In this document: positions 30,490 through 40,158 of the stretch, one piece after another
Numbering within the stretch: position 1 is the first letter of the stretch
Layout: every line of letters begins with the position of its first letter
Source: Bog-473 sp963850095
Lineage (GTDB): Bacteria > Actinomycetota > Acidimicrobiia > Acidimicrobiales > RAAP-2
Reading direction: 5' to 3'
Assembly (NCBI GenBank): GCA_963850095.1
Contig: CAWKJX010000009.1
Coordinates: 186,001-250,000 of the forward strand
DNA length: 64,000 nt
The notes under the pieces: model-generated
The model's database searches: none
Seen by the model: only the letters and a program-made list of their open reading frames with translations
What the model was told of the DNA's origin: nothing
Made by a program: the position numbers and the translations under genes

Positions 30490-31967
30490 GTGCAACTCAC
30501 GCGGAGACGGCACAGGGCAGGTCGGCGGGCGACGCTGTTTTGCGGCTTGGCGGGAATGTCGCTACTTGTCGCCTCAACCGGCATGCGCGGGGTGGCACAG
30601 GCGGCGGCGCAGATATCGCCCACGGTGTCGTTCCAGTACGGCGACGGAATCACCGTGACGTCCGAAGTGCAGGCCGACCCGCGACTGATCGACATGACGG
30701 TCACCACGCCGGCTGTGGCGGGGACGCTCGACGTGGACGTGCTGCTGCCCACCGACTACGACCCCTCCACGCGTTACCCAGTGCTCTATCTCTTCCATGG
30801 CACCGCCGGCACGGCGTCTGACTGGGTCAACTACGGCCAGGTGGAACAGACCACAGCCGGACTACCACTCATCGTGGTGATGCCCGACGCGTCGCTGAAC
30901 GACAACGGTGGAAGCTGGTGCTCCAACTGGGTGGACCAGTCTGCCGGCGCGGCGAACTGGGAAACATTCCACATCGACGAGCTCATCCCCTGGATCGACG
31001 CCAACCTCCCCACCGTCGCCGACCGCCAGGGCCGAGCCATCGCCGGTCTGTCCATGGGGGGTTTCTGCTCCACCAGCTACGCGGCGCAGTTCCCCGACCT
31101 GTTCGAGACGGTGCTCGGCTTCTCACCAGCGCCCGACATCGCGTACGACAAAGACGCCCAGGCAGGGCGCAGCCTCCATCATCGGCGCCACCGAAGTCGG
31201 CGAGGACCACGTGGCCCCTACCTCTATCTTCGGTGACCCCCTGACCGACGAGATCAATTGGGCGGCGCACGACCCGACGACACTGGCGGAAAACCTCGCC
31301 GACACCAATATCCTGCTCTTCAACGGCAACGGCCTGCCGGGCCCGCTCAACCCCTCGCCGGTCACCGACCCCGGGTCGCTCGAGTCCTACCCCGGAGCCG
31401 GGGCTGATCGAGGGGGCCGTGGACTTCGACACGACGCTGTTTCACAACCGCCTCGAGACGCTGGGGATCTCGAGCTGGTGGGACGACTACGGCGACGGGA
31501 CCCACTCGTGGCCCTACTGGACGCGTGACCTCCAGCAGAGCATCAGCGCGGTCATGGCCGACTTCGCCCACCCGCTGCCCAACCCGTCAGAGGTCACGTA
31601 CACCACGGCATCCGCCGACTACTCGGTCTATGGATGGCAGGTCTCGATGCAACGCACCGCCGAGGAGTTCAGCACGCTCGAAGGCGCCGACGCATTGGGG
31701 TTCGAGCTGGCCGGCAGCGGCTCGGGCCTGGTGGTGACGCCGGCCATCTATACCCCTGGCGGGACATACGACGTGACCATCGCCGAGGAGAACGCGTCGC
31801 CGTTCGAAAAGCGGCTGCAGGCGGACGGTACTGGTGCGCTGCACATCACGGTGCCCCTCGGTCCGGCCAACCGGTACCCGGAGTACACGGCCCAGGGCGA
31901 CGCCCTCGGCACGAAGGTGTACACCACGACCGTGTCCATCGTCCCCCGGCCGCGTGAGCGGGCCTAA
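30490..31967 (+). CDS. Secreted alpha/beta-hydrolase esterase (antigen-85/EstD type, two frameshifts)
   Basis: Predicted exported esterase of about 490 residues. The GTG at 30490 gives a basic start and signal peptide (ATLFCGLAGMSLLVASTG). The esterase core has YPVLYLFHGTAGTASDW, the nucleophile elbow AIAGLSMGGFCS and the likely catalytic His in YGDGTHSWPYW, all as in putative esterase (PF00756) proteins. The frame changes near 31168 and 31405, and homology-like reading continues in each case. The last 140 residues form a beta-rich C-terminal domain. The substrate is unknown. Confidence 0.78.
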
Positions 31968-32153
31968 CGGATACGCTCAACCGGGCGCAGATCGGTCTCA
32001 TGCCCTGCCCGAATCAGTCGTAGGGTTCCCGCTCAGGTACTTCAGGCTCCATCCCAGGTCCAATGGGGCCGATCCGGACAGATTGGTTCCCCAGTCGGGC
32101 GAACTCAGTCTCCGGAGCGGTCATCGGGGGCCACGGGACCGTCATCCATCGCC

Positions 32154-32194
32154 GACCTACGTCCGGTGGCGAAGACCCGGAGGCACGTAGGGTC
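32154..32194 (+). promoter_or_regulatory. Inverted repeat just before the MFS gene start
   Basis: GACCTACGT (32154-32162) faces ACGTAGGGTC (32185-32194), an almost exact inverted repeat with one extra G, ending 6 bases before the ATG where a ribosome site should be; no good Shine-Dalgarno is visible. It could be an operator or an mRNA hairpin that controls translation. Confidence 0.35.
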
Positions 32195-32200
32195 GCGGCA

Positions 32201-33499
32201 ATGGGTGCACGGGGCATTCGGGGTCTCATGCCGCTGTACGTCGTGGTCTTCGTCGGCTTTCTCGGCTACAGCCTCATGATCGCCACGTTCACCCCCATGA
32301 TCCTGCACAACGACAACGGGATGCTGGCGGCCACCTCGAGCCTGACGGAGCGCAGCCTGGTGCTGGGGCTCTTGTTGGCCCTGTACCCGCTCGGTCAGTT
32401 CCTTGGTTCGCCGGTGATCGGGGCGTTGTCCGACCGCGTCGGCCGTCGCCCCATTCTCCTCGGTTCGCTGGGCGCGACGACCGTGTTCTACGTGTTCATC
32501 GCGACGGCGCTCTCGATCCGGAGCCTTCCGCTGTTGATGGTGGCCTGCTTCCTCGCCGGACTGGCCGAATCGAACATCGTGATCGCGCAGAGCGCCATTG
32601 CCGACACGGCGGACCGTGCCGATCGCAACCGGCTGTTCGGATACATCTACCTGAGCGCCAGCCTGGCGTACGTCGTCGGTCCACTCGGAGGCGGGCAGCT
32701 GGCCGATCACGGGCTCGCCAGTTGGTTCACCTATGCCACGCCCTACTGGACGGTCACGATTCTGCTCGGTGGCGTACTGCTCGCTGTCGCCGTGTCGTTC
32801 AAGGAGACGCACCCGGGAACGGGTGGGCATGGCCGTTACCTCGAGGCCTTCACGAACTTGGCTCGCGTGGTCACCGATCGGGACCTGCGGCCCTTGTACC
32901 TGGTCAATTTCGCGCTCTATCTCTCGATATTCGGATTCTTCCGCGTCTATCCGATGTACCTCGTCGACAAATTCCATATGGGTGTGAGCAGCGTTTCGGT
33001 GTTCGTTGCGTACGTGGCCGTCCCGATCGTCATCGCCAACGTGTGGCTCGTGGGTGCCCTGTCGCGACTGGCCCAGCCACGCACGATGGTGCTCTACAGC
33101 GCGCTGGCCATGGGCGTTCTCATGGCGTTGATCGTCATCCCCAACTCGAAGAATTCCTTGTGGTTCACGCTGGGTGCCACTGCGCTGGCTCTGGCCGTGT
33201 GCCTGCCGTCTTGCGCCGCGATGCTCTCGCTGGCGGCGAACGACAGCGGGCAGGGACGGGCCATGGGGAACAACCAGTCGATCCAGGTGGGGGCCGAAGC
33301 AATCTCGGGTCTCGTCGGTGGCGCCTTGGCCGCGGTTTTGATCGAGCTTCCGCTGCCCGTCTTCGCCGGCGTCGCGTTGGCCGGAGGCCTCATGCTGGTC
33401 CGTCTAGGTCGGCGGCGCCCGGTGGAGCGCCAGACCGTCACGTCGGGCGCGGACCCCGGGCCCGAGACGGCCGTGCCGAACAACGCACGCCCTCTCTGA
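32201..33499 (+). CDS. Major facilitator superfamily transporter
   Basis: 432 residues with 12 predicted helices. The loop 2-3 signature GALSDRVGRRPILL is intact, and the second half-repeat starts near RDLRPLYLVNFALYL. I chose the ATG at 32201, where the first helix (MPLYVVVFVGFLGYSLMIA) begins soon after; upstream in-frame sequence is not protein-like. The closest general type is a drug:H+ antiporter-like or uptake MFS. It precedes an SDR gene by 34 bases and opens the catabolic neighbourhood, so uptake of the catabolised substrate or export of a product is reasonable inference. Confidence 0.88.
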   Translation: MGARGIRGLMPLYVVVFVGFLGYSLMIATFTPMILHNDNGMLAATSSLTERSLVLGLLLALYPLGQFLGSPVIGALSDRVGRRPILLGSLGATTVFYVFIATALSIRSLPLLMVACFLAGLAESNIVIAQSAIADTADRADRNRLFGYIYLSASLAYVVGPLGGGQLADHGLASWFTYATPYWTVTILLGGVLLAVAVSFKETHPGTGGHGRYLEAFTNLARVVTDRDLRPLYLVNFALYLSIFGFFRVYPMYLVDKFHMGVSSVSVFVAYVAVPIVIANVWLVGALSRLAQPRTMVLYSALAMGVLMALIVIPNSKNSLWFTLGATALALAVCLPSCAAMLSLAANDSGQGRAMGNNQSIQVGAEAISGLVGGALAAVLIELPLPVFAGVALAGGLMLVRLGRRRPVERQTVTSGADPGPETAVPNNARPL

Positions 33500-33532
33500 G
33501 CAACGCGGTTTCGACGGCTCACACAGGGCAAG

Positions 33533-34378
33533 ATGAAGCCGATGGAATCATCCGACCAGAACGCCCCCGACCACGGTGATGCGGCCATTGTCGGTGCAGC
33601 ACGACGGTTCTCCGGTCGGGTGGCCATCGTCACGGGTTCGACCGCTGATCCGAGCATTGGCAGATCCTGTGCCCTCCGCCTGGCACGGGAAGGTGCGTCC
33701 GTAGTCATCAACGGTCGCGATCTGGACCGCCTGGCTTCGACCGAGGCCGCCATGCGGTCGGACGGTTTCGATGTCGTCGGAGTTGTCGGATCCATGGACA
33801 CCGAACCGGCTGTGGCGATGCTCACAGACCGCGCTGTGGAGGCATTCGGCAGAATCGACCTGATCGTGAGCACACTGGGCGGTGCCCCCTATCCGTTCTC
33901 CTTTGACACCATCAGTGAGGAACAGCTTCTCGAGACGATTCGGCTCAACACTTGGCCGGCCGTTGCGCTGATCCGAGCGGCGACCGCCCGCGGACTCGGT
34001 GACAACGCCGGCTCGGTCGTGACCATTTCGAGCGGCTCACCGCGGAAAACGACGTCGGCCATGGTGGCCTACGCGTCGGCCAAGGCTGCATTGAACGCCA
34101 TGACGCGAACAATCGCGGCCGATTTGGCCGGGAGGGGAATCCGGGTGAACGCCGTGAGTCCCGGACTCGTGCGAACCACGGCAACCCGGTCCATTTGGAA
34201 AGCGGACGCCGGTGCGGCCGCCGGCTCCAATCTCCCACTGGGGAGGCTGACCGAGGCCGAGGACATCGCGGCGGCGGTGTGTTTCCTCCTGTCCGACGAT
34301 GCACGGCAGATCACCGGGGTCACTCTGGACGTCGACGGCGGGAACCACCTCTCGAGCGGCTGGACACCGATCCGGTAG
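33533..34378 (+). CDS. Short-chain dehydrogenase/reductase
   Basis: 281-residue Rossmann oxidoreductase. The cofactor loop is TGSTADPSIG, a two-residue longer variant of TGxxxGIG; STLGG replaces NNAG; the catalytic Ser is in VVTISSGSPRK and the YxxxK is YASAK; the C-terminus has SPGLVRT and GVTLDVDGG as in classical SDRs. It is cotranscribed with the MFS gene and could oxidise an alcohol to the ketone needed by the BVMO nearby. Its stop abuts that of the convergent LLM gene. Confidence 0.9.
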   Translation: MKPMESSDQNAPDHGDAAIVGAARRFSGRVAIVTGSTADPSIGRSCALRLAREGASVVINGRDLDRLASTEAAMRSDGFDVVGVVGSMDTEPAVAMLTDRAVEAFGRIDLIVSTLGGAPYPFSFDTISEEQLLETIRLNTWPAVALIRAATARGLGDNAGSVVTISSGSPRKTTSAMVAYASAKAALNAMTRTIAADLAGRGIRVNAVSPGLVRTTATRSIWKADAGAAAGSNLPLGRLTEAEDIAAAVCFLLSDDARQITGVTLDVDGGNHLSSGWTPIR

Positions 34379-35404
34379 TTACCGGTCTCCTCTTCCCGGC
34401 GAGGGCCAGTTACTCCGAAGAGACGCAACGACGGTGGAACCAATCTCGGCGATCTGTTCCCGAACCTCAGAGAGCGACATGCCGGGAAGTTGTACCCGGA
34501 GGTTGAGCGCGTCGGCCCCGACTTGCTGCACGGTTGCCTCGAGCCGCTCTGCCATTTCGTCTGGCTGATCGGACGCGATCGTCTGGTCGTCGCCGAATGA
34601 GCTCGCAGACCCGGCGTAGCTCTCATAGACCGCCCGTTGGCTGTCGATCAGCCCGGATCGCACCCGGCCCAGCCACACGCGACGGATCAGGACCCGAGAG
34701 CCCGTGCCACCGGCCTCTCCATAGGCGTCGGTCAGGCGAGCGAGTCTCTCGGGAGTTGACATGCCCTCCATGAGGAGGCCTGCTCCGCACCGGGCGGCCC
34801 GTACGGCGGCGGCAACCGACACCGCTGCGCTGAGCACGGGGACCGGAGCTCGTCGGCACGCCAGCAACGCCGGGTCCGCCGCGAGGCCCCCCAGATCCTT
34901 ACCTCGGAGCATCGCCACGAGCCGAGGGAGTTCCGCCTTGAAGCGATCGACGGCATCCGTCTGGCTGACGCCAGCCGACTCGAAGTCCAGAGGTAGCGCA
35001 CCCGCGGCCACTCCGAGTCCGACCCGTCCCCCATGACGAGCGTGGAGCCAGGCGACCTCCTCGGCAACCAGCGCCGTGGACCTGAGGGGAAGCAGGAGTG
35101 GAGCCGCCGCAGCCCAACCCGTTGCGTGCTCCGCCAAGACGAAGGAGGCCATCTGCAGTGGTTGTGCCATGTAGCCCGCAAAGCCGCCATGGTGCTCGCT
35201 GATCATGACTCCGTCGAAACCGCTGCTGAAAGCAAGCCCAGCCTGCGCGCAGAGCTCGCTGACGATGGCGTCGGCTGGAAGCTCGTTGTGCGGGTACAGC
35301 CGAAGGGAGACCGATCCTGGCTCGAATGGAGCGGTCGGCAGGACAGACGGTGACACGACAGGCCGCGATTCCGCGTCAGACGCTCGGGGTGCGCCGGTGG
35401 GCAT
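34379..35404 (-). CDS. Luciferase-like (LLM class) flavin/F420-dependent oxidoreductase
   Basis: 341-residue TIM-barrel monooxygenase/dehydrogenase family protein. GFDGVMISEHHGGFAGYMAQ contains the LLM sEHH active-site motif, RVGLGVAAGALPLDFE follows the expected strand, and the C-terminal ALNLRVQLPGM ends the barrel. Usually FMNH2- or F420-dependent. It lies 78 bases downstream of the BVMO-hydrolase gene on the same strand and may provide reduced flavin or a further oxidation step. Confidence 0.82.
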   Translation of the reverse strand: MPTGAPRASDAESRPVVSPSVLPTAPFEPGSVSLRLYPHNELPADAIVSELCAQAGLAFSSGFDGVMISEHHGGFAGYMAQPLQMASFVLAEHATGWAAAAPLLLPLRSTALVAEEVAWLHARHGGRVGLGVAAGALPLDFESAGVSQTDAVDRFKAELPRLVAMLRGKDLGGLAADPALLACRRAPVPVLSAAVSVAAAVRAARCGAGLLMEGMSTPERLARLTDAYGEAGGTGSRVLIRRVWLGRVRSGLIDSQRAVYESYAGSASSFGDDQTIASDQPDEMAERLEATVQQVGADALNLRVQLPGMSLSEVREQIAEIGSTVVASLRSNWPSPGRGDR

Positions 35405-35482
35405 GGCGCGATCCTACGAGTCGCACCCGGGACGCTTTCCTGATGGAGCGAGAGCGACGGGGCCGAAACGGGCGATCGCCGG

Positions 35483-38077
35483 TCAGGCTGGGACGGCCGC
35501 CCGGAAGAAGTCCCGGAGGGCCTCGCCCATCTGGGCCCGCAGATCTGCGCTCGACGGGATCACGTCGGTCATGGTCAAGGACGTGTGGATCTGGCCCCGG
35601 CCTTCGAGCTGCACGACTCGCACCCCCGCGGCGGCCAGCGCTTCGGCGTAGGCCCTGCCCTCGTCGCGCAGCGGATCGAACTCGGCGGTGACGATCAGGG
35701 CCGGAGGAAGGTTCCACAGATCTCCCCGCAGCGGCGATGCCTTCGGGTCGATGCGGTCGGCCGGGTCGGCGTAGTGATCCCAGAACCACTGCATGAGTGG
35801 CGCCGTCAAGACGTAGCCGAGCCCGTTCTCCTCATAGGACGGTGTGCTCATGCTGCCGTCCGTGACCGGCGTCAACAGCAACTGGCCGACGATGTCAGGT
35901 CCGCCGGCATTTCGCGCCAGCTGGCAGGCCACCGCCGCGATGTTGGCACCCGCACTCCATCCGGCCACCGCGAGGTGACCAGGTAACCCACCGAGCTCCA
36001 CGGCGTGGGAGGCGATCCATTGCACGGCAGCAAACCCGTCATCCACCGCCGCCGGGAAGCGTGCCTCCGGCGCGTGCCGGTAGTTGACCGACACGACCAC
36101 CGCATGAGAGCTGAGGCACAGGTCGCGGCAGAATGGATCGTCGGAGTCCAGGCTGCCGAGCACCATTCCGCCACCGTGGAAGTAGGCCACCAGCGGATGC
36201 GGGCCTTCACCGGCCGGCCGGTAGAGCCGGTAGGCCAGCGGTCCTGCGGCACCCGGGAGCACGCCATCGACGACCTCGCCCACTTCCCGGCCGGGAGGCC
36301 GCACGGCCTCAATGGCCTGCATGAGGGCCCGGGCGTCCTCGACCGACAGCGATTCCATGGGAGGTAGACCCAGGTCCGCCATGGTCTGGATGAGCATGGC
36401 CACGTCCACCTGCAGTCGACGGATCACCCCGTCCTGGCACTGCGACCCACCTGGCCCGACGAGGGAGAAGCCCAGGTAGTCGCGGGCGACGACCTCGTCG
36501 CAGGCGGCGCGGTAGACGTCGACGCCGGCCACGTAGGGCAAGAAGGCTCGCGGTTTGCCGGGCACGTTCGCCCCCATGTACCAGGAGTTCGCGTTGGGAT
36601 AGAGGGTGATGGACGCGCCGTCGTCGACATGTTGATTCCACCCCGCCTCGGCCAGCGGAGTCGGCTCGATGCTCTGGAAGCCGCCGGCGCGCAGGTCGTC
36701 GAGGCAGCCGGCGATCCATTCGACATGCTGCTCTATGGATACGGCCATGTTGGACAGCACCGACGGGCTGCCCGGACCGGTGACGGTGAAGAAGTTGGGG
36801 AACCCGACTGTGGTGAGGCCAAGGTACGTCGACGGTCCGTCGGCCCACTTCTCTCTGAGGGAGAGTCCGTCGCGGCCCTTGATGTCGACGGCGACCACCG
36901 GACCGGTCATGGCGTCGAACCCGGTGGCGTAGACGATGGCATCGAACTCAATGGACCCCTTCGTGGTTTCGATCCCCGACTCGGTGATGGAGACGATCGG
37001 GTGCGTGCGGAGATCGACCAAGCGGACGTGGGGCAAGTTGTAGGTCTGGAAATAGTTGGTATCGAGACACGGTCGCTTCGATCCGAACGGATGGCCCTTC
37101 GGGCAGAGTGCCTCGGCTGTCTCAGGATCGAGCACGGTCGAGCGGATCTTCTCTCGGAGCATTTCCGCGACGACGTCATTGGAGGTCGGATTCAACAAGA
37201 GATCGTTGAACACACCGAGGATCTCGATCAGCTCGCCGGCCTCCCAGGCCGCCTCGAAGCGCGTCCGCCGTACCTCGTCGGTCGCATAGGCCCCGGCGAT
37301 CTCGGTGACCTCGGTCGGCACGCCGGCGCGCGACTGCCGAGCTGAGTCGCGGTACGCGACCCTGTCGGCCGCGAGGGCAGCGAGCCGGGGAGCCGCCGGC
37401 GGCCCGTTTCGAGCGGGTATCGAGAAGTTCGCGGTGCGCTGGAAGACCGTGAGTTGGCTGGCCTGCTCGGCGATCAGCGGGATCGACTGTATGCCGGACG
37501 ATCCGGTGCCGATCACGGCGACCCGCTTGCCGATGAAGTCGACGCCTTCGTGGGGCCAGGTGCTCGTGAAGTAGACCTCTCCGCCGAACCGGTCTTGACC
37601 AGGGATCTCGGATGCCTTCGGGAGAGACAGACAGCCGCTGGCCATGACATAGAACTGGCAGCTGATCTCGTCGCCCTGATCGGTGCGGACGCGCCAGCGT
37701 GCAGCGGATTCGTCCCAGGCCGCCGACGTCACCCGCGTCGAAAAGGTGATGTCGCGGCGGAGGTCGTACCGGTCGGCGACGAACTGCAGATAAGACAGGA
37801 TCTCCGGTTGGGTGGCGTACTTCTCCGACCACGTCCAGTCTCGTTCGAGCTCGGGATCGAAGCTGAAGGTGTAATCGGTGGTGGGGATGTCGCATCGGGC
37901 ACCGGGGTACCGGTTCCAGTACCACGTCCCCCCCACGTCGCCAGCCGAGTCGAAGACCCTGGTCGTGAAGCCGAGCGTCCGGAGACGGTGCAAGAGGTAG
38001 AGCCCGGAGAAGCCGGCACCCACCACGACGACATCCACGTCAGACGGGGCAGTGTTCGACCCGTCACGTTCGACCAT
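35483..38077 (-). CDS. Baeyer-Villiger monooxygenase fused to an HSL-type alpha/beta hydrolase
   Basis: 864 residues, two enzymes in one chain. Residues 1 to about 545 are a class B flavoprotein monooxygenase: FAD site VVVGAGFSGLY, GTWYWNRYPGARCD, NADPH site VAVIGTGSSGIQ. The BVMO fingerprint F-x-G-x-x-x-H-x-x-x-W-P is present at 164-175 but with Phe170 instead of His. Residues about 600-864 are a hormone-sensitive-lipase-family esterase: YFHGGGMVLGS, nucleophile elbow GWSAGAN, Asp in EFDPLRDEG, His in GQIHTSL. The arrangement suggests ketone to ester/lactone conversion followed by hydrolysis. Substrate unknown. Downstream: LLM gene. Confidence 0.9.
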   Translation of the reverse strand: MVERDGSNTAPSDVDVVVVGAGFSGLYLLHRLRTLGFTTRVFDSAGDVGGTWYWNRYPGARCDIPTTDYTFSFDPELERDWTWSEKYATQPEILSYLQFVADRYDLRRDITFSTRVTSAAWDESAARWRVRTDQGDEISCQFYVMASGCLSLPKASEIPGQDRFGGEVYFTSTWPHEGVDFIGKRVAVIGTGSSGIQSIPLIAEQASQLTVFQRTANFSIPARNGPPAAPRLAALAADRVAYRDSARQSRAGVPTEVTEIAGAYATDEVRRTRFEAAWEAGELIEILGVFNDLLLNPTSNDVVAEMLREKIRSTVLDPETAEALCPKGHPFGSKRPCLDTNYFQTYNLPHVRLVDLRTHPIVSITESGIETTKGSIEFDAIVYATGFDAMTGPVVAVDIKGRDGLSLREKWADGPSTYLGLTTVGFPNFFTVTGPGSPSVLSNMAVSIEQHVEWIAGCLDDLRAGGFQSIEPTPLAEAGWNQHVDDGASITLYPNANSWYMGANVPGKPRAFLPYVAGVDVYRAACDEVVARDYLGFSLVGPGGSQCQDGVIRRLQVDVAMLIQTMADLGLPPMESLSVEDARALMQAIEAVRPPGREVGEVVDGVLPGAAGPLAYRLYRPAGEGPHPLVAYFHGGGMVLGSLDSDDPFCRDLCLSSHAVVVSVNYRHAPEARFPAAVDDGFAAVQWIASHAVELGGLPGHLAVAGWSAGANIAAVACQLARNAGGPDIVGQLLLTPVTDGSMSTPSYEENGLGYVLTAPLMQWFWDHYADPADRIDPKASPLRGDLWNLPPALIVTAEFDPLRDEGRAYAEALAAAGVRVVQLEGRGQIHTSLTMTDVIPSSADLRAQMGEALRDFFRAAVPA

Positions 38078-38330
38078 GGCACCGGCCCCCTTTGCTCCTG
38101 TCGCTTCAACGACGAGCCGCAGTTTGGCACGGGGTCCGGGCCACTACCCGATGGTCTCCGACCGGGCGCCCTCGATCCCTCCCGACGCGATGGCCGTCGA
38201 CCCATGTCGCTAGAGGCGGGTCCGCCATGCCGGCAGTGCAGACAGCCGCTGTAGCTCAACCCCTGTTCGGGGAAGCTCCCACTTTCGGCAGCGGCAACGT
38301 GAAGAGGCTCTTCGGTCGCTGGCTCGTCGT

Positions 38331-39323
38331 TCAATAGGCGGCGTTGTTCTCGAAGTAGCGGCGTGGCGTGTCCACGAGCATCGTTTCGATTTGAGCCTCC
38401 GTCACACCCCGCTCGCGGACGTAGGGCAGGACGTCGTCGTGGATATGGAGGTAGTTCCACTGCGTCATGAGCGCGAAGACGTTGGGGTCGATCCAGTCGA
38501 GATAGCAAGCTGCGTCATGGGCCAGGACCATGCGGTCCGCGTAGCCGCGGCGGCACATTTCGACGAGCGTGTCGGCCCGAGACTCGAAGGTCGTCTCCAC
38601 GTTGATCCCGAACCGGTCCATACCCAGGATGAAGCCGAGGTCGGCCAGGGTGCTGAGGTGGTCGACGTCGCTGCTGTCGCCGGAGTGACCCAGCACGACC
38701 CGGGTCGCATCGACCCCCTCCTCGTCGCACAGCAGCTGCTTCACCGCCAGGCCGCCGTGGGAGCCCGGATGGGTGTGCACGGTGATGGGGGCACCGGTAT
38801 GGCGGTGGGCCCTGGCCACCGCACGCATCACCCGAGCCACCCCATCGGTCATGCCCTGGTGATCGATGGCGCACTTGAGGAAGCCGGCCTTGACCCCGGT
38901 GCCGGAGATGCCGTCGGTGATATCGCCTACGAACATCTCCACCATCGGGTCGGGCACCTCCGTGCCCAGCGCGGCCGACAGGGCCGGGCCCCGGTAGTAG
39001 AAGAAGAACGGCACCTGGTCGTAGGTGTAGCAACCGGTCGCCGCGATGATGTTCAGTTCGGACACCTGATCGGCTATGCGCTGAATGCGGGGGATGTACC
39101 GTCCCAGGCCCACAACGGTGGGGTCGGCGATGCTGCGGATCCCTTGGGCAGCGAGGGCCTTGAGCTTGGCGACGGCATCGGCCACCCGCTCGTCCTCGCT
39201 GCCCCATTCGTCCGGGTAGTTCTGCTGCACGTCTGGACTGAGAACGAAGACGTGCTCGTGCATGTAGGTCGGCCCGAGCTCGGCGGTGTCCACCGCGCCG
39301 CGGACCGTCTCGACGGTTGCCAT
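38331..39323 (-). CDS. Phosphotriesterase-family protein (likely lactonase)
   Basis: 330-residue amidohydrolase-superfamily TIM barrel. The ATG at 39323 follows AAGGAG. Metal ligands: HEH in TYMHEHVFV, the carboxylated Lys candidate in KAGFLKCAID, His in ITVHTHPG, VVLGHSGD, and Asp in MVLAHDAA. Bacterial phosphotriesterase-like proteins are usually lactonases, which would open lactones made by the BVMO encoded downstream; this link is inference. It lies 253 bases upstream of the BVMO gene on the same strand. Confidence 0.87.
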   Translation of the reverse strand: MATVETVRGAVDTAELGPTYMHEHVFVLSPDVQQNYPDEWGSEDERVADAVAKLKALAAQGIRSIADPTVVGLGRYIPRIQRIADQVSELNIIAATGCYTYDQVPFFFYYRGPALSAALGTEVPDPMVEMFVGDITDGISGTGVKAGFLKCAIDHQGMTDGVARVMRAVARAHRHTGAPITVHTHPGSHGGLAVKQLLCDEEGVDATRVVLGHSGDSSDVDHLSTLADLGFILGMDRFGINVETTFESRADTLVEMCRRGYADRMVLAHDAACYLDWIDPNVFALMTQWNYLHIHDDVLPYVRERGVTEAQIETMLVDTPRRYFENNAAY

Positions 39324-39607
39324 GTCCTGTGACTCCTTCCGATTGCCGACAGAGAACCTATTTCGCCCGGTGAGGGGGGGCCATGGGAACTCGACCTCCC
39401 CCCAGTGACTCGCAGCGCCAGTGCGGCATCCGAGCGGATCGACATGCCCGTTGTCGCCGAGCTTCACCCCGTCCGGCGCGGTAGCCAGGATTTTGGCTGC
39501 GTTCCGGACGGGTTGATCGGACTCGGGTCATCGGTGCCGTGGACACTACGGTGGCGCCCCGCCCGTGAAAGGGTGGATGGGCGGGAAGGACGAGAAGGAG
39601 TGGTGCG

Positions 39608-40075
39608 GTGGTTCGAGGCGAGGGAACGACGATCGCGCGTGGTGTGAGCCCGGACGAGGCGTTCGACTTCGTGCTCGATCCGGCCCAGTACGTGAAGGCG
39701 GATACCAAAATGGTCTGGGTGACCAAGCTGGCCGACCTCCCCGACGGGATGATCGCTCGCGAGGACGGCAAGTTCCTGGGCCGACTGCGGGGTTCGGTGA
39801 TCACCCGATACCGCTGGCAGCGCCCCGGGACAATCGACGTCGTGCTCGAGCACGGCGTACCCCGAAGCCTTCACGCCTGGTTCGAAATAGACGAGGTGGC
39901 CGATGGCACGCGGATCCACCACGTAGAGGAGCTCGACCTCGGTCACGGGATTCTGGGCTGGCTCCACGACCGATTCGCCGCCTCGTGGTTCGCGAGCTCC
40001 GTGAAGGCCGAGGTCGACGAAATCGGCCGCTTGCTCGAGGCTGGCGAGCGCGGCCAGCACATCCACGCGACGTAG
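39608..40075 (+). CDS. SRPBCC-family protein
   Basis: 155 residues with the helix-grip pattern of polyketide cyclase/START-like proteins: an N-terminal strand, EAFDFVLDPAQYVKAD helix region, beta-sheet residues up to HHVEELDLG, and a long C-terminal helix (FASSVKAEVDEIGRLLEA). The GTG start follows AAGGAG. Such proteins bind or cyclise hydrophobic ligands; the ligand is unknown. Divergent from the lactonase-like gene. Confidence 0.78.
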   Translation: MVRGEGTTIARGVSPDEAFDFVLDPAQYVKADTKMVWVTKLADLPDGMIAREDGKFLGRLRGSVITRYRWQRPGTIDVVLEHGVPRSLHAWFEIDEVADGTRIHHVEELDLGHGILGWLHDRFAASWFASSVKAEVDEIGRLLEAGERGQHIHAT

Positions 40076-40158
40076 GCAGCACGGGGCGAGCATCCGCGAC
40101 TTCGGCGGTGCCGCGCTTTACCTTGCGGTGGAGCAACGCTCAACCGCCGGGGGTGCAC

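Noticed and set aside
38078..38330. Possible tRNA fragment (CTGTAGCTCAA...TTCGGGG near 38250)
   Set aside because: No acceptor stem or anticodon arm can be formed; nothing else coding is seen in this 253-base gap.
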